A stretch of DNA of 64,000 bases, taken from assembly GCA_964508975.1 (NCBI GenBank), contig CAZDVQ010000004.1, positions 62,001 through 126,000 on the forward strand, read 5' to 3'. The DNA comes from CAZDVQ01 sp964508975. Lineage in GTDB: Bacteria > Bacteroidota > Bacteroidia > Chitinophagales > Saprospiraceae. This document shows positions 36,256 to 44,771 of this stretch, in pieces. The position numbers were made by a program, and so were the translations under genes. Every line of letters begins with the position of its first letter. The first letter of the stretch is position 1. The notes below the pieces were generated by a model. That model saw only the letters and a list, made by a program, of their open reading frames with translations, was not told the origin of the DNA and searched no databases.

Positions 36256-37251
36256 TTAGTTCTTGCAGCTTAATATCACTGCGCCACTCAGGTGATGTTT
36301 AAATACATACATGCCTGTTGGAAGCTGGCTTAAATCTATTTGCTGGCTCGGGCTTTCCAATGTACCTTGCAGCATAAGTGTTCCAAGCATGTTGTAGATA
36401 CTATAACTACTAGGCTGATTAGCTTCAACAGTGATTAGCCCTTGGCTAGGATTGGGGTAAATGTGGATGGCCGAAGTTGTTTCGGAATTATTTAAGCCCG
36501 TAGGATTGCCCTGGTACAATGCCTCGATTTCAGCTAGGCTCAATCCACGATGCCAGATACCAATATCATCTATTTTGCCCTGCATCATGTCGCCTACTGA
36601 ATGTGTTTTACCGAAATACAAACCGATATTCCGGTTTGGAGTAGGGTTAGGTAATATATTTGACCCCGGCATATTGCCCATAGACGTACCGTTTTTGTAA
36701 AAGCTCACGATGTTGTTTTCCACTCGAACCACTAGGTGCTGCCAGGTAAACTGGGTTACGGTGTCGTTGGAATACCGGTAATTAAAACCGCTGAGTGCGT
36801 TGCCGCGCCCGGTAAACAAAGTTTTTAGCTCCTCTACCGATCCAAACTGATTATAATAATGAGAAATACTCATGTTGTAGTTGAGGTAACCAGTTTCCCG
36901 CTTTGATATAATAGATTGGAAATGTGGGTTGTTACTGGGCAGTTCAGCATATACCCATGCTGCCATGGTAATATCGCCTGTAAGTGCAAGCATAGGTGAG
37001 TCTGGCGTTTCGATATAGGCCGAGATGCCGTCGAAATAGTAGGCTGCATCTGGGTTGCCTAGGCGGTCTGTGCTCAGTAGGGCACCATGAACAGTACCAT
37101 TATTGCCTTGCCCGCTTTCATCGTTTGCATTACCGTTAAAGGGCCACCAGCCAATTAAGCCATTGCTGGGTACATAGGCAGGAAGGTTTTGAGCATAACC
37201 AGTAAATATGTGTAAGAGGCTGATTAAAAGTAAAATGTAGCGCTTTTTCAT
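36256..37251 (-). CDS. LamG-like secreted protein with T9SS type A sorting domain
   Basis: A 331-residue secreted protein. Signal peptide MKKRYILLLISLLHIFTGYAQ, a concanavalin/LamG-like domain (about 30-240, starting LIGWWPFNGNANDESGQGNNGTVHG, ending KIDDIGIWHRGLSLAEIEALY), then a T9SS type A domain (about 258-331; IHIYPNPSQGLITVEA...YSIYNMLGTLMLQG...IDLSQLPTGMYVF). LamG domains bind carbohydrate or protein ligands; no catalytic domain is seen. Start taken at the ATG of the signal peptide, with nine extra in-frame codons upstream ignored. The -7 motif upstream is weak. About 80 bases separate it from the peroxidase gene, in the same direction. Confidence 0.88.
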   Translation of the reverse strand: MKKRYILLLISLLHIFTGYAQNLPAYVPSNGLIGWWPFNGNANDESGQGNNGTVHGALLSTDRLGNPDAAYYFDGISAYIETPDSPMLALTGDITMAAWVYAELPSNNPHFQSIISKRETGYLNYNMSISHYYNQFGSVEELKTLFTGRGNALSGFNYRYSNDTVTQFTWQHLVVRVENNIVSFYKNGTSMGNMPGSNILPNPTPNRNIGLYFGKTHSVGDMMQGKIDDIGIWHRGLSLAEIEALYQGNPTGLNNSETTSAIHIYPNPSQGLITVEANQPSSYSIYNMLGTLMLQGTLESPSQQIDLSQLPTGMYVFKHHLSGAVILSCKN

Positions 37252-37405
37252 AGTCGTATATTTTAATTCATAATGCAATATAAGGTAATTTTGCTTTGTC
37301 GAAAAAAATATTTTTGAAGGTGCCTATGCCTATTGGCAATGGCTTTAAAGCCATAGTGTATTGCACCGAATGCACAAAGGTCCAGTAATTATCCTTTAGA
37401 AATAG

Positions 37406-37413
37406 TATTTTTG
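37406..37413 (+). promoter_or_regulatory. -7 element before the small membrane protein
   Basis: TATTTTTG, 17 nt before the ATG at 37431; no clear -33 element. Confidence 0.55.
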
Positions 37414-37430
37414 AGATGCAATTATAAGCC

Positions 37431-37817
37431 ATGAAAGGTCGAATCATTAATTTGTTGCTTGTATTAAGCTCATTGTTTGGCTACCTGGAATGGGGTACCA
37501 ACAGCCATGCATTCTTGTTTCAAGCAGAGGTTGAGGTATTGTACAAACTAGTAGGGCAAACCGCTTCTGTAATCCATCCGTTTATTCTGCTGCCTATTGC
37601 AGGACAAATCATACTCCTGATGACCCTATTTTGGCCTAAAAATCAGCGATTTTTAACTTACCTTGGTATTGCTGGTATAGGCGTATTGCTAGGTTTTATG
37701 TTTATCATTGGCTGCTTGAGCCTCAATTATAAAATTGTATTATCCACAGTACCATTTTTAGTTTTAGCCGTATGGAGTATCAAGTATCATAGGCAGCAAG
37801 CATTATTCAACTCGTAA
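37431..37817 (+). CDS. Small four-helix membrane protein of unknown function
   Basis: A 128-residue hydrophobic protein with about four membrane segments (near 4-20, 50-67, 75-95 and 100-115) and a short basic C-terminus (KYHRQQALFNS). I do not recognise the family. It precedes the GNAT gene by 21 bases, so the three genes 37431-39627 probably form an operon driven by the -7 motif at 37406. AT-rich codon use. Confidence 0.75.
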   Translation: MKGRIINLLLVLSSLFGYLEWGTNSHAFLFQAEVEVLYKLVGQTASVIHPFILLPIAGQIILLMTLFWPKNQRFLTYLGIAGIGVLLGFMFIIGCLSLNYKIVLSTVPFLVLAVWSIKYHRQQALFNS

Positions 37818-37838
37818 TCATACTATCAATAATTTACA

Positions 37839-38459
37839 ATGCTGATAAATCACCCCATAGTGCTTCAAAACGAACGCGTTATGCTTCGCCCGCTTGAACT
37901 TGAAGACATACAGTACCTCAGTCATTTTGCTCAAAATGAACCTGATTTGTGGCGTTATAGCCTAGCGCAAATTCAAAGCCCAACTGATTTAGAGCTTTAC
38001 ATCAATCAAGCTGTTGAAGCAAGGGCACAGGGTAGGGAGTATCCATTTATTGTATTTGATAAAGCAACTGGACAATATGCCGGCAGCACCCGTTTTTACG
38101 ATATTCAACTGTCTTTCAAAACGCTACAACTAGGGTATACCTGGTACGGCAAGGCATTTCAAGGCTCGGGGTTAAACAAACATTGCAAATACCTTTTGCT
38201 GGATTATGCCTTTCAAACCTTGGGCTTGGAGCGCGTCGAATTTAGGGCCGATAACCGCAATGAGCGGAGCAAAAGGGCTATGCAAAGCATCGGCTGCACG
38301 GTAGAAGGTGTGTTGCGCAACCATCTCCCCTCGGCTGACGGCGGACGCCGTGATAGTATCATCCTGAGTATTTTGCAATCAGAGTGGCATGCAGGGCTAA
38401 AGGATAAACTTTATTACCTTTGCCACAACACAAATAACCAGCATGCAGGGTCAGATTGA
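37839..38459 (+). CDS. GNAT acetyltransferase, RimJ/RimL type
   Basis: A 206-residue cytosolic acetyl-CoA-dependent N-acyltransferase. The N-terminal LRPLELEDIQYLSHFA, the acetyl-CoA-binding region WYGKAFQGSGLNKHCKYLLLDYAF and the motif VEFRADNRNERSKRAMQSIGCTVEGVLRNH fit the GNAT family close to RimJ/RimL. The substrate may be a protein N-terminus, an amine or a small molecule. The last 17 bases overlap the start of the methyltransferase gene, indicating coupled expression. Length is slightly above the usual 180 because of a C-terminal tail encoded in the overlap. Confidence 0.9.
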   Translation: MLINHPIVLQNERVMLRPLELEDIQYLSHFAQNEPDLWRYSLAQIQSPTDLELYINQAVEARAQGREYPFIVFDKATGQYAGSTRFYDIQLSFKTLQLGYTWYGKAFQGSGLNKHCKYLLLDYAFQTLGLERVEFRADNRNERSKRAMQSIGCTVEGVLRNHLPSADGGRRDSIILSILQSEWHAGLKDKLYYLCHNTNNQHAGSD

Positions 38460-39627
38460 ACAATTTTTGGAACTATTACAACAGGGTCTACAAAACAACT
38501 CCTTTGTAAAGCTTAATTTAGGCGACTATAAAGGCGCTGAGCCAGGCTTGAAAAATGTGTACATAAAGCTGTTGTTCATTAAACAACTACCCAAGCTATC
38601 TTTTGTATATCGCTACCAAACCCGCGATATAACCAAGAATTACAGCATAGAGGAAGCTATTGAGTTACTCAATCAATTAATTGGTAATCAAGGCTTTAAA
38701 CTAGCACAGCTTTTTACGCTGCAAGCCGATTACAAGTTGCAGGCCAGTAAACAAGGGCAGTTTAGCTTGCGCCAGGAAAAAGCTTCTCAACAAGCCTTGC
38801 CCTCCACCGAACACGATAGGGCCAAAAAACGCAAGTTACCGAGCGCCGGCAAGGCTTACTTGCATGCCCTCGGGCTGAGCGATGAAGAGGGTATCATTTA
38901 CAACCGGGCACAAGACAAGTTCAAGCAAATCAATCATTATATCGAGTTGCTCAGTAATTTGCTGAAAGATTTGCCGGAGCGCCCCCTGACACATATCGTC
39001 GACATGGGCTCGGGCAAAGGCTACCTTACTTTTGCCCTATATGATTACCTCAACGAGGTGCTGCACAAACAAACACAAGTTACCGGGGTTGAATTCCGGA
39101 AAGATATGGTTGAACTTTGCAACAACATAGCCGAGGCGCTTGACTATAAACACCTTAACTTTGTGGAGGGCACCATCGAGCAGTATGTCCCACCTACGGA
39201 GATCCACGTGCTGGTAGCATTACACGCCTGCGATACCGCCACGGATGAAGCCATATATAAGGGCATTACCGCCGGCGCCGACTTAATCGTGGTAGCGCCA
39301 TGCTGCCACAAGCAAATTCGCCGGGAGATGGAGCAGCACAAGGCTAATAACGCCCTCGACTTCGTGGTGAAGCACGGTATTTTCATGGAACGCCAAGCTG
39401 AAATGCTCACCGATGCCCTGAGGGCTTTGATACTGGAATATCACGGCTACAGCACCAAGGTTTTTGAATTTATATCGGATGCCCACACCCCTAAAAATGT
39501 ACTGATTGTTGGGCAGCGAAAAACCACCAACCCCGCTAAACAACAAGCTATATTGGATAAAATACAGTCGAGCAAAGCCTATTTCGGCATTGCACGACAC
39601 CATTTGGAGACATTGATGCAAATGTAG
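38443..39627 (+). CDS. SAM-dependent methyltransferase (METTL25/RRNAD1-like)
   Basis: A 394-residue class I methyltransferase. The first 150 residues form an N-terminal domain of unknown fold. The catalytic domain (about 150-350) has the SAM-binding motif HIVDMGSGKGYLTFALYDYL, the acidic motif GVEFRKDMVEL, and ALHACDTATDEAI followed by VVAPCCHKQI. This HACDTATD...PCCH pattern is found in the Methyltransf_32 family (METTL25, RRNAD1), whose targets are rRNA or ribosomal proteins in some eukaryotes; the bacterial target is unknown. Start ATG overlaps the GNAT gene by 17 nt. An acetyltransferase-methyltransferase pair could act on the same substrate, but that is conjecture. Confidence 0.85.
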   Translation: MQGQIEQFLELLQQGLQNNSFVKLNLGDYKGAEPGLKNVYIKLLFIKQLPKLSFVYRYQTRDITKNYSIEEAIELLNQLIGNQGFKLAQLFTLQADYKLQASKQGQFSLRQEKASQQALPSTEHDRAKKRKLPSAGKAYLHALGLSDEEGIIYNRAQDKFKQINHYIELLSNLLKDLPERPLTHIVDMGSGKGYLTFALYDYLNEVLHKQTQVTGVEFRKDMVELCNNIAEALDYKHLNFVEGTIEQYVPPTEIHVLVALHACDTATDEAIYKGITAGADLIVVAPCCHKQIRREMEQHKANNALDFVVKHGIFMERQAEMLTDALRALILEYHGYSTKVFEFISDAHTPKNVLIVGQRKTTNPAKQQAILDKIQSSKAYFGIARHHLETLMQM

Positions 39628-39694
39628 CTCAGGCTGAAACTTGTTCCAACGTAAATACGTAATTGAACGTATTAAACACATACCGAACAGGGAT

Positions 39695-39702
39695 TAACTT
39701 TG
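39695..39702 (+). promoter_or_regulatory. -7 element for the YD-repeat-like secreted protein
   Basis: TAACTTTG, 16 nt before ATG 39719. Confidence 0.6.
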
Positions 39703-39718
39703 TACAAAATCTAGCTCC

Positions 39719-40504
39719 ATGAAATACATTTTATTAGCTGCTTTAGGCTTATTAACGTTTGCATTAGATGCCCAGAATACGGCCATAGATATCAATGCCC
39801 TCGTTAAGCTGTACAAGCAAAACAAGGTGCAACAAGTTGAGCAATTCATGATTGAGGGCTATCAGGCCGAAGCCGGTAAGCCCTTTAAAATGTGGCAACA
39901 AGATGTTGACCGCAACGGCTTCATCTTGCAAATGACAGAGTCCCCCAACTCCGAAGATGTGGATACTATATTCACATATTACCTCTACAACAGCAAGGCT
40001 GGCCAGGTTACCCGTGTTACCATGGAGGGTATTGATTTGGTGCCCTATGTCGAAACGTTTAGCTATGATAAAAAGGGCAAAATTGCTACCCATAGCTTTT
40101 CATGTGCCGATCCAATGGAGTACAGCTACACCTTCAACAAGAAAGGGCAAATTGCAACCAAGGTGGGTAAATCCGCCCGTGGTTTATATGATGATGAAGG
40201 TGAATTTACAGGAAAATACGTCTGGGTTGAGGTGTACAACACGACCTATAGCTACGATGAAAAAAATCGACTAGTGCTCGAGCAAACAAAGTACGATGAT
40301 GGCCAAGTAAACCATACGGCTTACGTGTACAACGATAAAAATCAGCTAGTTACAGAGACGATGTACTTTGATGAAGATTTGCTGGAAATTGGTTACAGAA
40401 CGGCTTACGAGTATAACGATAAAGGACTGTTGCAACGGCAAGTCGAGGAAAATTTTGTGTTTGATGAAACACAAGTCTTCGAATTCAAATATAAATACTT
40501 TTAA
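39719..40504 (+). CDS. Secreted protein with YD/RHS-like strand repeats
   Basis: A 261-residue exported protein: signal peptide MKYILLAALGLLTFALDAQ, then a helical segment (about 22-50) and a series of beta-strand repeats with Tyr/Asp/Lys/Gly (FSYDKKGKIATHSF, YTFNKKGQIATKV, YSYDEKNRLVLEQTKY, YVYNDKNQLVTETMY, YEYNDKGLLQRQV). These resemble RHS/YD or MORN-like repeats, usually a beta-rich surface or periplasmic scaffold. No T9SS domain and no lipobox. Function unknown. Immediately after the stop is a heptamer repeat. Confidence 0.82.
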   Translation: MKYILLAALGLLTFALDAQNTAIDINALVKLYKQNKVQQVEQFMIEGYQAEAGKPFKMWQQDVDRNGFILQMTESPNSEDVDTIFTYYLYNSKAGQVTRVTMEGIDLVPYVETFSYDKKGKIATHSFSCADPMEYSYTFNKKGQIATKVGKSARGLYDDEGEFTGKYVWVEVYNTTYSYDEKNRLVLEQTKYDDGQVNHTAYVYNDKNQLVTETMYFDEDLLEIGYRTAYEYNDKGLLQRQVEENFVFDETQVFEFKYKYF

Positions 40505-40505
40505 T

Positions 40506-40547
40506 AAAGGTAAAAGGTAAAAGGTAAAAGGTAAAAGGTAAAAGGTT
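40506..40547 (+). repeat. Heptamer minisatellite AAAGGTA
   Basis: Six consecutive copies of the 7-bp unit AAAGGTA, directly after the TAA stop of the preceding gene. Confidence 0.85.
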
Positions 40548-40616
40548 CGATTTGCTAATTCATCATTTTCTCCTTTCATCGTTTCTTCATTTCATCGATT
40601 CATCATTTTATCTTTT

Positions 40617-40725
40617 TTGGGCGCCCCGGCTTCGCCGTCGGCGTGCTACGCGCTCGCTGGACGCTCGGTGCCTGTGGCACCGCCTCCCTACGGTCGGCGC
40701 GCTCCGCATGCCTGGCGCAAAGAGA
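40617..40725. repeat. GC-rich dispersed element, copy 10
   Basis: Starts GGGCGCCCCGGCTTCGCC and contains CTCGCTGGACGCTCGGTGCC, with short palindromes such as GTGCCTGTGGCAC. Confidence 0.8.
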
Positions 40726-40733
40726 TAGGAGAT

Positions 40734-40812
40734 AGGAACGATGAACGATGAGCTATGAACGATGAACGATCTTTTCCAAGTTCATAGTTCATAGTTCATT
40801 GTTCATAGTTCA
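40734..40812. repeat. AT-rich foldback array before rpsA
   Basis: ATGAACGATGAGCTATGAAC repeats on the left (40738-40770) face complementary GTTCATAGTTCATAG repeats on the right (40780-40812). Similar arrays lie at 24857, 44557, 48578 and, as variants, 57177 and 61243. Confidence 0.75.
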
Positions 40813-40857
40813 GAAGAACTTTTTTACAAAAAGCTGCAAAATATAATTGGGAAGTAT

Positions 40858-40865
40858 TACCTTTG
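40858..40865 (+). promoter_or_regulatory. -7 element for rpsA
   Basis: TACCTTTG, 54 nt before the ATG. Confidence 0.65.
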
Positions 40866-40919
40866 CACCTCGATTCAAACCATTATTCTTTAACCATTAA
40901 AAAAACGAGGACCTAAGCA

Positions 40920-43010
40920 ATGGCTAATGACCTCGAGAACAACCTCAATCCAGAGGAAGAACTCACTCAACAGAACGTGAATAACGAATTGGAGCAACCG
41001 GCTGAGTACGAAGCTCCAGAAACTCCGGAAACGGAAGAAACCGCAGACGAAATCGTGGAAGAAGTCGTAGAAGAAGTAGTTCCAGTTAAAGTGAAAGCTT
41101 TGACCGAAGAGGACGACGATACTATGAGTTTCCGTAACCTCGCGAAAGACGATGATGATGCCCAATTTGAAGACGAAGTTGACGAATTGGAAGACCTCAT
41201 TGAAGAAACTTCATTGAGCGCTGACCCACACGACTTTAACTGGGCACTTGGTAAACGTCAGGCTGCACAATACACCGACGCAGAACGTACTCAAATGAGT
41301 GCTGACTACGAGCACACGCTCAACGCGGTAGAAGAATACGAAATCGTAGCAGGTATCGTTATCGGTATCAAAGGCGGCGATGTAGTACTTGACTTGAACT
41401 ACAAATCAGATGGTCTTATCCCTCTTTCTGAGTTCCGTGAAAAGACTCCAGAAATCGGTGACCGTGTTGAAGTTTACGTTGAAACACAAGAAGACAAACG
41501 CGGCCAGCTCGTGTTGTCACGCCGTAAGGCTAAATTGCTCCGCGCATGGGAAAACATCGTACGTTCTTACCAAGAAGGTATTGTGGTTACCGGTAACGTG
41601 GTTAGCAAAACTAAAGGTGGTTTGATCGTTGACATCGACGGTCTCGAAACCTTCTTGCCAGGTTCACAAATCGATATCAAACCAATCGTTGACTACGATG
41701 TATACGTAGGCAAACAGATGGAGTTCAAAGTGGTGAAAATCAACGAAGTTATCAAAAACGCCGTTGTATCGCACAAAGCACTTATCGAGAAAGACCTCGA
41801 ATCTCAACGTCAAGAAATCATCTCTACCCTTGAAAAAGGCCAAGTACTTGAAGGTGTTGTTAAAAACATCACTGACTTCGGTGCATTCCTTGACCTTGGT
41901 GGCGTAGATGGTTTGTTGTACATCACGGATATCTCTTGGGGCCGTATCAAACACCCAAGCGATGTACTCGAACTCAACCAAAAGATCAACGTTGTTGTGC
42001 TTGACTTCGACGACGAGAAAAAACGTATCTCTTTGGGCCTCAAACAACTCCAGTCACATCCATGGGATGTTCTCGGCGAAGATGTGGTTGAAGGCTCAGT
42101 AGTAAAAGGTAAAATCGTTAATATCGAAGATTACGGCGCTTTCCTTGAAATTAAACCAGGTGTTGAAGGTTTGATCCACATCTCTGAGGTGTCTTGGAGC
42201 AACCAACCAATCAACGCTCGCGAATACTTCAAGTTGGGCGACGAACTCGAAGCTAAAGTCGTTACCCTTGACCGCGACGAACGCAAAATGTCTTTGTCGG
42301 TTAAACAGTTGGACAACGACCCTTGGGAATCTATCGCAGCTGCATTCCCAGTGAACAGCCGTCACCAAGGTACAGTTAAAAACTTGACCCCATACGGTGT
42401 TTTCGTTGAGTTGAAAGAAGGTATCGGTGGTATGATCCACATCTCTGACCTTTCTTGGACTAAGCGTTACTCTCACCCAACAGAGTACACTAAAATCGGC
42501 GAAACCATTGACGTGGTTATCCTCGACATCGACCAAGAAAACCGCAAATTGTCTTTGGGCCACAAACAACTCGAAGAAAACCCATGGGATACTTTCGAGA
42601 ACGTATTCCCTGTTGGTTCTTACCACGAGGCTACCGTTGTGCGTAAAGATGACAAAGGCGCTATCATTTCATTGCCATACGGCTTAGAAGCTTTTGCTCC
42701 TATCCGCCAATTGCGCAAAGAAGACGGTAATAACGCTGAAGTTGAAGAAACCTTGATGTTTAAAGTTATCGAATTCAACCGCGATGACAAACGTATCTTG
42801 GTATCTCACAGCCGTTACCTAGAAGACCTCAACAAAGAAGCTGAAGAAGCCACCGAGAAAGAGCGTAAAGTTGAAAAAGAAACTACACGCAAAGAAGTGA
42901 AGAAAACGCAAGAGAAAGTTGAGCGTTCTACACTAGGTGAAATCCAAGGTTTCTCTGAATTGAAGGAACAACTCCGCCAAAACGAAGAAGACGCCAACAA
43001 AGAAGGCTAG
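40920..43010 (+). CDS. rpsA: 30S ribosomal protein S1
   Basis: A 696-residue protein that brings mRNA to the 30S subunit and helps translate structured messages. The first 115 residues are an acidic extension (many Glu/Asp), followed by six S1 RNA-binding domains. The last four show the repeated ITDFGAFLDLGGVDGLLYITDISW / IEDYGAFLEIKPGVEGLIHISEVSW style. A Lys/Glu-rich tail closes it. It is longer than the 557-residue E. coli S1 mainly through the N-terminal acidic extension, which is common in Bacteroidota. Strong codon bias fits high expression. A promoter motif and a strong terminator make it a single-gene unit. Confidence 0.97.
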   Translation: MANDLENNLNPEEELTQQNVNNELEQPAEYEAPETPETEETADEIVEEVVEEVVPVKVKALTEEDDDTMSFRNLAKDDDDAQFEDEVDELEDLIEETSLSADPHDFNWALGKRQAAQYTDAERTQMSADYEHTLNAVEEYEIVAGIVIGIKGGDVVLDLNYKSDGLIPLSEFREKTPEIGDRVEVYVETQEDKRGQLVLSRRKAKLLRAWENIVRSYQEGIVVTGNVVSKTKGGLIVDIDGLETFLPGSQIDIKPIVDYDVYVGKQMEFKVVKINEVIKNAVVSHKALIEKDLESQRQEIISTLEKGQVLEGVVKNITDFGAFLDLGGVDGLLYITDISWGRIKHPSDVLELNQKINVVVLDFDDEKKRISLGLKQLQSHPWDVLGEDVVEGSVVKGKIVNIEDYGAFLEIKPGVEGLIHISEVSWSNQPINAREYFKLGDELEAKVVTLDRDERKMSLSVKQLDNDPWESIAAAFPVNSRHQGTVKNLTPYGVFVELKEGIGGMIHISDLSWTKRYSHPTEYTKIGETIDVVILDIDQENRKLSLGHKQLEENPWDTFENVFPVGSYHEATVVRKDDKGAIISLPYGLEAFAPIRQLRKEDGNNAEVEETLMFKVIEFNRDDKRILVSHSRYLEDLNKEAEEATEKERKVEKETTRKEVKKTQEKVERSTLGEIQGFSELKEQLRQNEEDANKEG

Positions 43011-43032
43011 TCTTTTTCTTGAAGCAATACTC

Positions 43033-43067
43033 AAAGGTGATACCGGAAACGGTATCACCTTTTTTTA
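43033..43067 (+). terminator. Terminator after rpsA
   Basis: AAAGGTGATACCG, tetraloop GAAA, CGGTATCACC, run of seven Ts. Confidence 0.93.
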
Positions 43068-43128
43068 TGGCTAATAACCGCCATTAATTTTACGGGTGTA
43101 ATTTGCTTCAAATTTGAAATTCATGTTG

Positions 43129-43136
43129 TATTTTTG
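43129..43136 (+). promoter_or_regulatory. -7 element for the first rhodanese gene
   Basis: TATTTTTG with TTTG at 43102-43105 (23-nt spacer); leader about 75 nt. Confidence 0.6.
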
Positions 43137-43214
43137 AATGGGCATTGTTGTTAAAATGGGGCGTAATGCTGCTTATCCGTTAAAAAGATTACATTAACCT
43201 TAAATCGATACATT

Positions 43215-43691
43215 ATGAGGATTGTCACGTTATTTAGCCTGCTCTGTATAGTATGGAGCTGTGCACAGGAACCAAGTGCCAATCAAACGGCCGATCAAAA
43301 TCAACCGGCAGATACCGTTAAGGTTTCTGTCACCAAAGACACCTTATTATTCCCCCTGGAGTTTCAGCAGAAATTACAAGCTACAGCAGGTGCTCAACTA
43401 GTCGATGTCCGCACCGCTGCTGAAATCCAAAGCGCTGGTGCTCTGCCAGGGCATATTAACATCGACTTTAATCGACCTGACTTTCAAGATGAATTAGCCG
43501 CAAAACTAGACCCCGAAAAACCCGTTTTTGTGTATTGTGCCGCCGGAACGCGCAGCGAAAAATCAATCGCCTATTTCTCAAACCTCGGGTTCAAAGTGGT
43601 ATACCATATGAACGGAGGGTACAACCAATGGCTCATCGACATTAAAAAAGCACCTCAACCTAAAGTTAGCCTTGAAGTAAAAACGCGTTAA
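43215..43691 (+). CDS. Rhodanese-domain lipoprotein (1)
   Basis: A 158-residue lipoprotein. The signal ends at the lipobox VWSC (Cys16). A linker rich in Asn, Gln and Asp is followed by a rhodanese domain (about 45-150) with the conserved DVRTAAEIQSAGALPGHINID and the active-site loop VYCAAGTRS (Cys108). It should transfer sulphur or bind a thiol target in the periplasm; the donor and acceptor are unknown. A second rhodanese lipoprotein follows 80 bases later, with its own promoter motif, so the two may be regulated separately. Confidence 0.9.
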   Translation: MRIVTLFSLLCIVWSCAQEPSANQTADQNQPADTVKVSVTKDTLLFPLEFQQKLQATAGAQLVDVRTAAEIQSAGALPGHINIDFNRPDFQDELAAKLDPEKPVFVYCAAGTRSEKSIAYFSNLGFKVVYHMNGGYNQWLIDIKKAPQPKVSLEVKTR

Positions 43692-43729
43692 AGTAATTTT
43701 TATCACCAAGTACATGCCAGCGAAGCACT

Positions 43730-43737
43730 TATCTTTG
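43730..43737 (+). promoter_or_regulatory. -7 element for the second rhodanese gene
   Basis: TATCTTTG, 34 nt before ATG 43772. Confidence 0.65.
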
Positions 43738-43771
43738 CGTTCTGTTTCTGAACCACTAATTTATTAAATCA

Positions 43772-44197
43772 ATGAAAAAGTTATTATTTCTGCTCATCGC
43801 TGGCTCGTTTGCCGCATGTAATGCACAACAAACCACGGGCACTGGTACAAGCACCGGTACCGAATCATCGACTAATGCTCCTGCCACCAGCATCGCGGTG
43901 TTGCCTGTAGAGGAGTACAAGTCGAAGATGACAGCCACTGCCGATATCCAACTTATAGATATCCGTACGCCAGGGGAATATGCTGGCGGAACGATCGGCG
44001 CTGCCAAAAACATCAACTTCAACGATGCAAACTTTGAAGCTGAGATCGCTAAACTTGACCGTGAAAAGCCTCTTTTCATTTTCTGTGCTAGTGGTGGCCG
44101 CAGCGGTCGTTCTGCCCCTGTTTACCAAAAACTTGGCTTTAAACAAGTGTACGACCTTCAAGGTGGCTACGGCGCTTGGAAAAGTGCTGGCAACTAG
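43772..44197 (+). CDS. Rhodanese-domain lipoprotein (2)
   Basis: A 141-residue lipoprotein (MKKLLFLLIAGSFAAC, Cys16 lipidated). A Thr/Ser/Gly-rich linker leads to a rhodanese domain (about 42-140): LIDIRTPGEYAGGTIGAAKNINF and active-site loop FCASGGRSG (Cys105). It is a diverged paralogue of the gene upstream: same layout, different linker and active-site loop. Closed by a strong terminator. A periplasmic sulphur-transfer or redox role is likely from the family but unproven. Confidence 0.9.
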   Translation: MKKLLFLLIAGSFAACNAQQTTGTGTSTGTESSTNAPATSIAVLPVEEYKSKMTATADIQLIDIRTPGEYAGGTIGAAKNINFNDANFEAEIAKLDREKPLFIFCASGGRSGRSAPVYQKLGFKQVYDLQGGYGAWKSAGN

Positions 44198-44215
44198 TTT
44201 ATGGCAGTTGTATCT

Positions 44216-44252
44216 AAAAAGGGCAAGCTCGAAAGGGTTTGCCCTTTTTTTT
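44216..44252 (+). terminator. Terminator after the rhodanese pair
   Basis: AAAAAGGGCAAGC pairs with GTTTGCCCTTTTT, followed by more Ts. Confidence 0.9.
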
Positions 44253-44318
44253 GTGCATGCGGCAATTAATTATCTGGCAGAACTAATGTGTGCTTATGTG
44301 GTTGGCAGCGCAAGGAAC

Positions 44319-44552
44319 CCGCGTTAGCTGGCCGGAGCGTGGCCGCAACGCGGCCAGCCCGAAGGGCCAAGCGCTTAGCGCGCGCGTAGGACAGCGACGG
44401 CGCACCGCGCCGGAACGCCCAAAAAGAATAAATGATGAAATGATGAAATGATGAACGCGGTCGAGCGTAGCTCGGCCCACCCCCGCTACCAACTGACGCA
44501 CAGCGTCTGTGCAGTGGAGGGGGGCGGCGCACAGCGCCGGGGGGAGGCGCTA
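44319..44552. repeat. GC-rich dispersed element, copy 11 (two blocks)
   Basis: First block 44319-44422 shares GCGTTAGCTGGCCGGAG and CGTAGGACAGCGACGGCGCA with 2686. Second block 44455-44552 contains CGGTCGAGCGTAGCTCGGCC and GGGGGGCGGCGCACAGCGCC. They are joined by a short ATGATGAAATGATGAA stretch. Confidence 0.75.
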
Positions 44553-44556
44553 TAAT

Positions 44557-44672
44557 AACGATGAACGATGAATTTCTTTGCCCTTGGAGCTGTCCTGTCT
44601 AAAAAAAAGCAAAAAAAACATTAACATTTGTAACTATAATTCATCGTTCATAAATCATAGCTATAAATTTAT
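44557..44672. repeat. AT-rich foldback array
   Basis: ACGATGAACGATGAATT on the left faces AATTCATCGTTCAT on the right. This closes the repeat cluster beside htrA; nothing else is seen here. Confidence 0.65.
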
Positions 44673-44686
44673 GACAATAAATTTAT

Positions 44687-44719
44687 AAAAAAAGCCTTCC
44701 TGCATGATACAGGAAGGCT
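44687..44719 (-). terminator. Terminator of the htrA gene
   Basis: On the minus strand AGCCTTCCTG and CAGGAAGGCT pair around a 7-nt loop and end in seven Ts. Confidence 0.9.
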
Positions 44720-44771
44720 AACCAAGAAAACCCAAAAAAACTACTCCAAAACTAAATTGCTTTTCAAATCA

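Noticed and set aside
37338..37360. Short palindrome ATGGCTTTAAAGCCAT as an operator
   Set aside because: It is too short and isolated to support a regulatory call.
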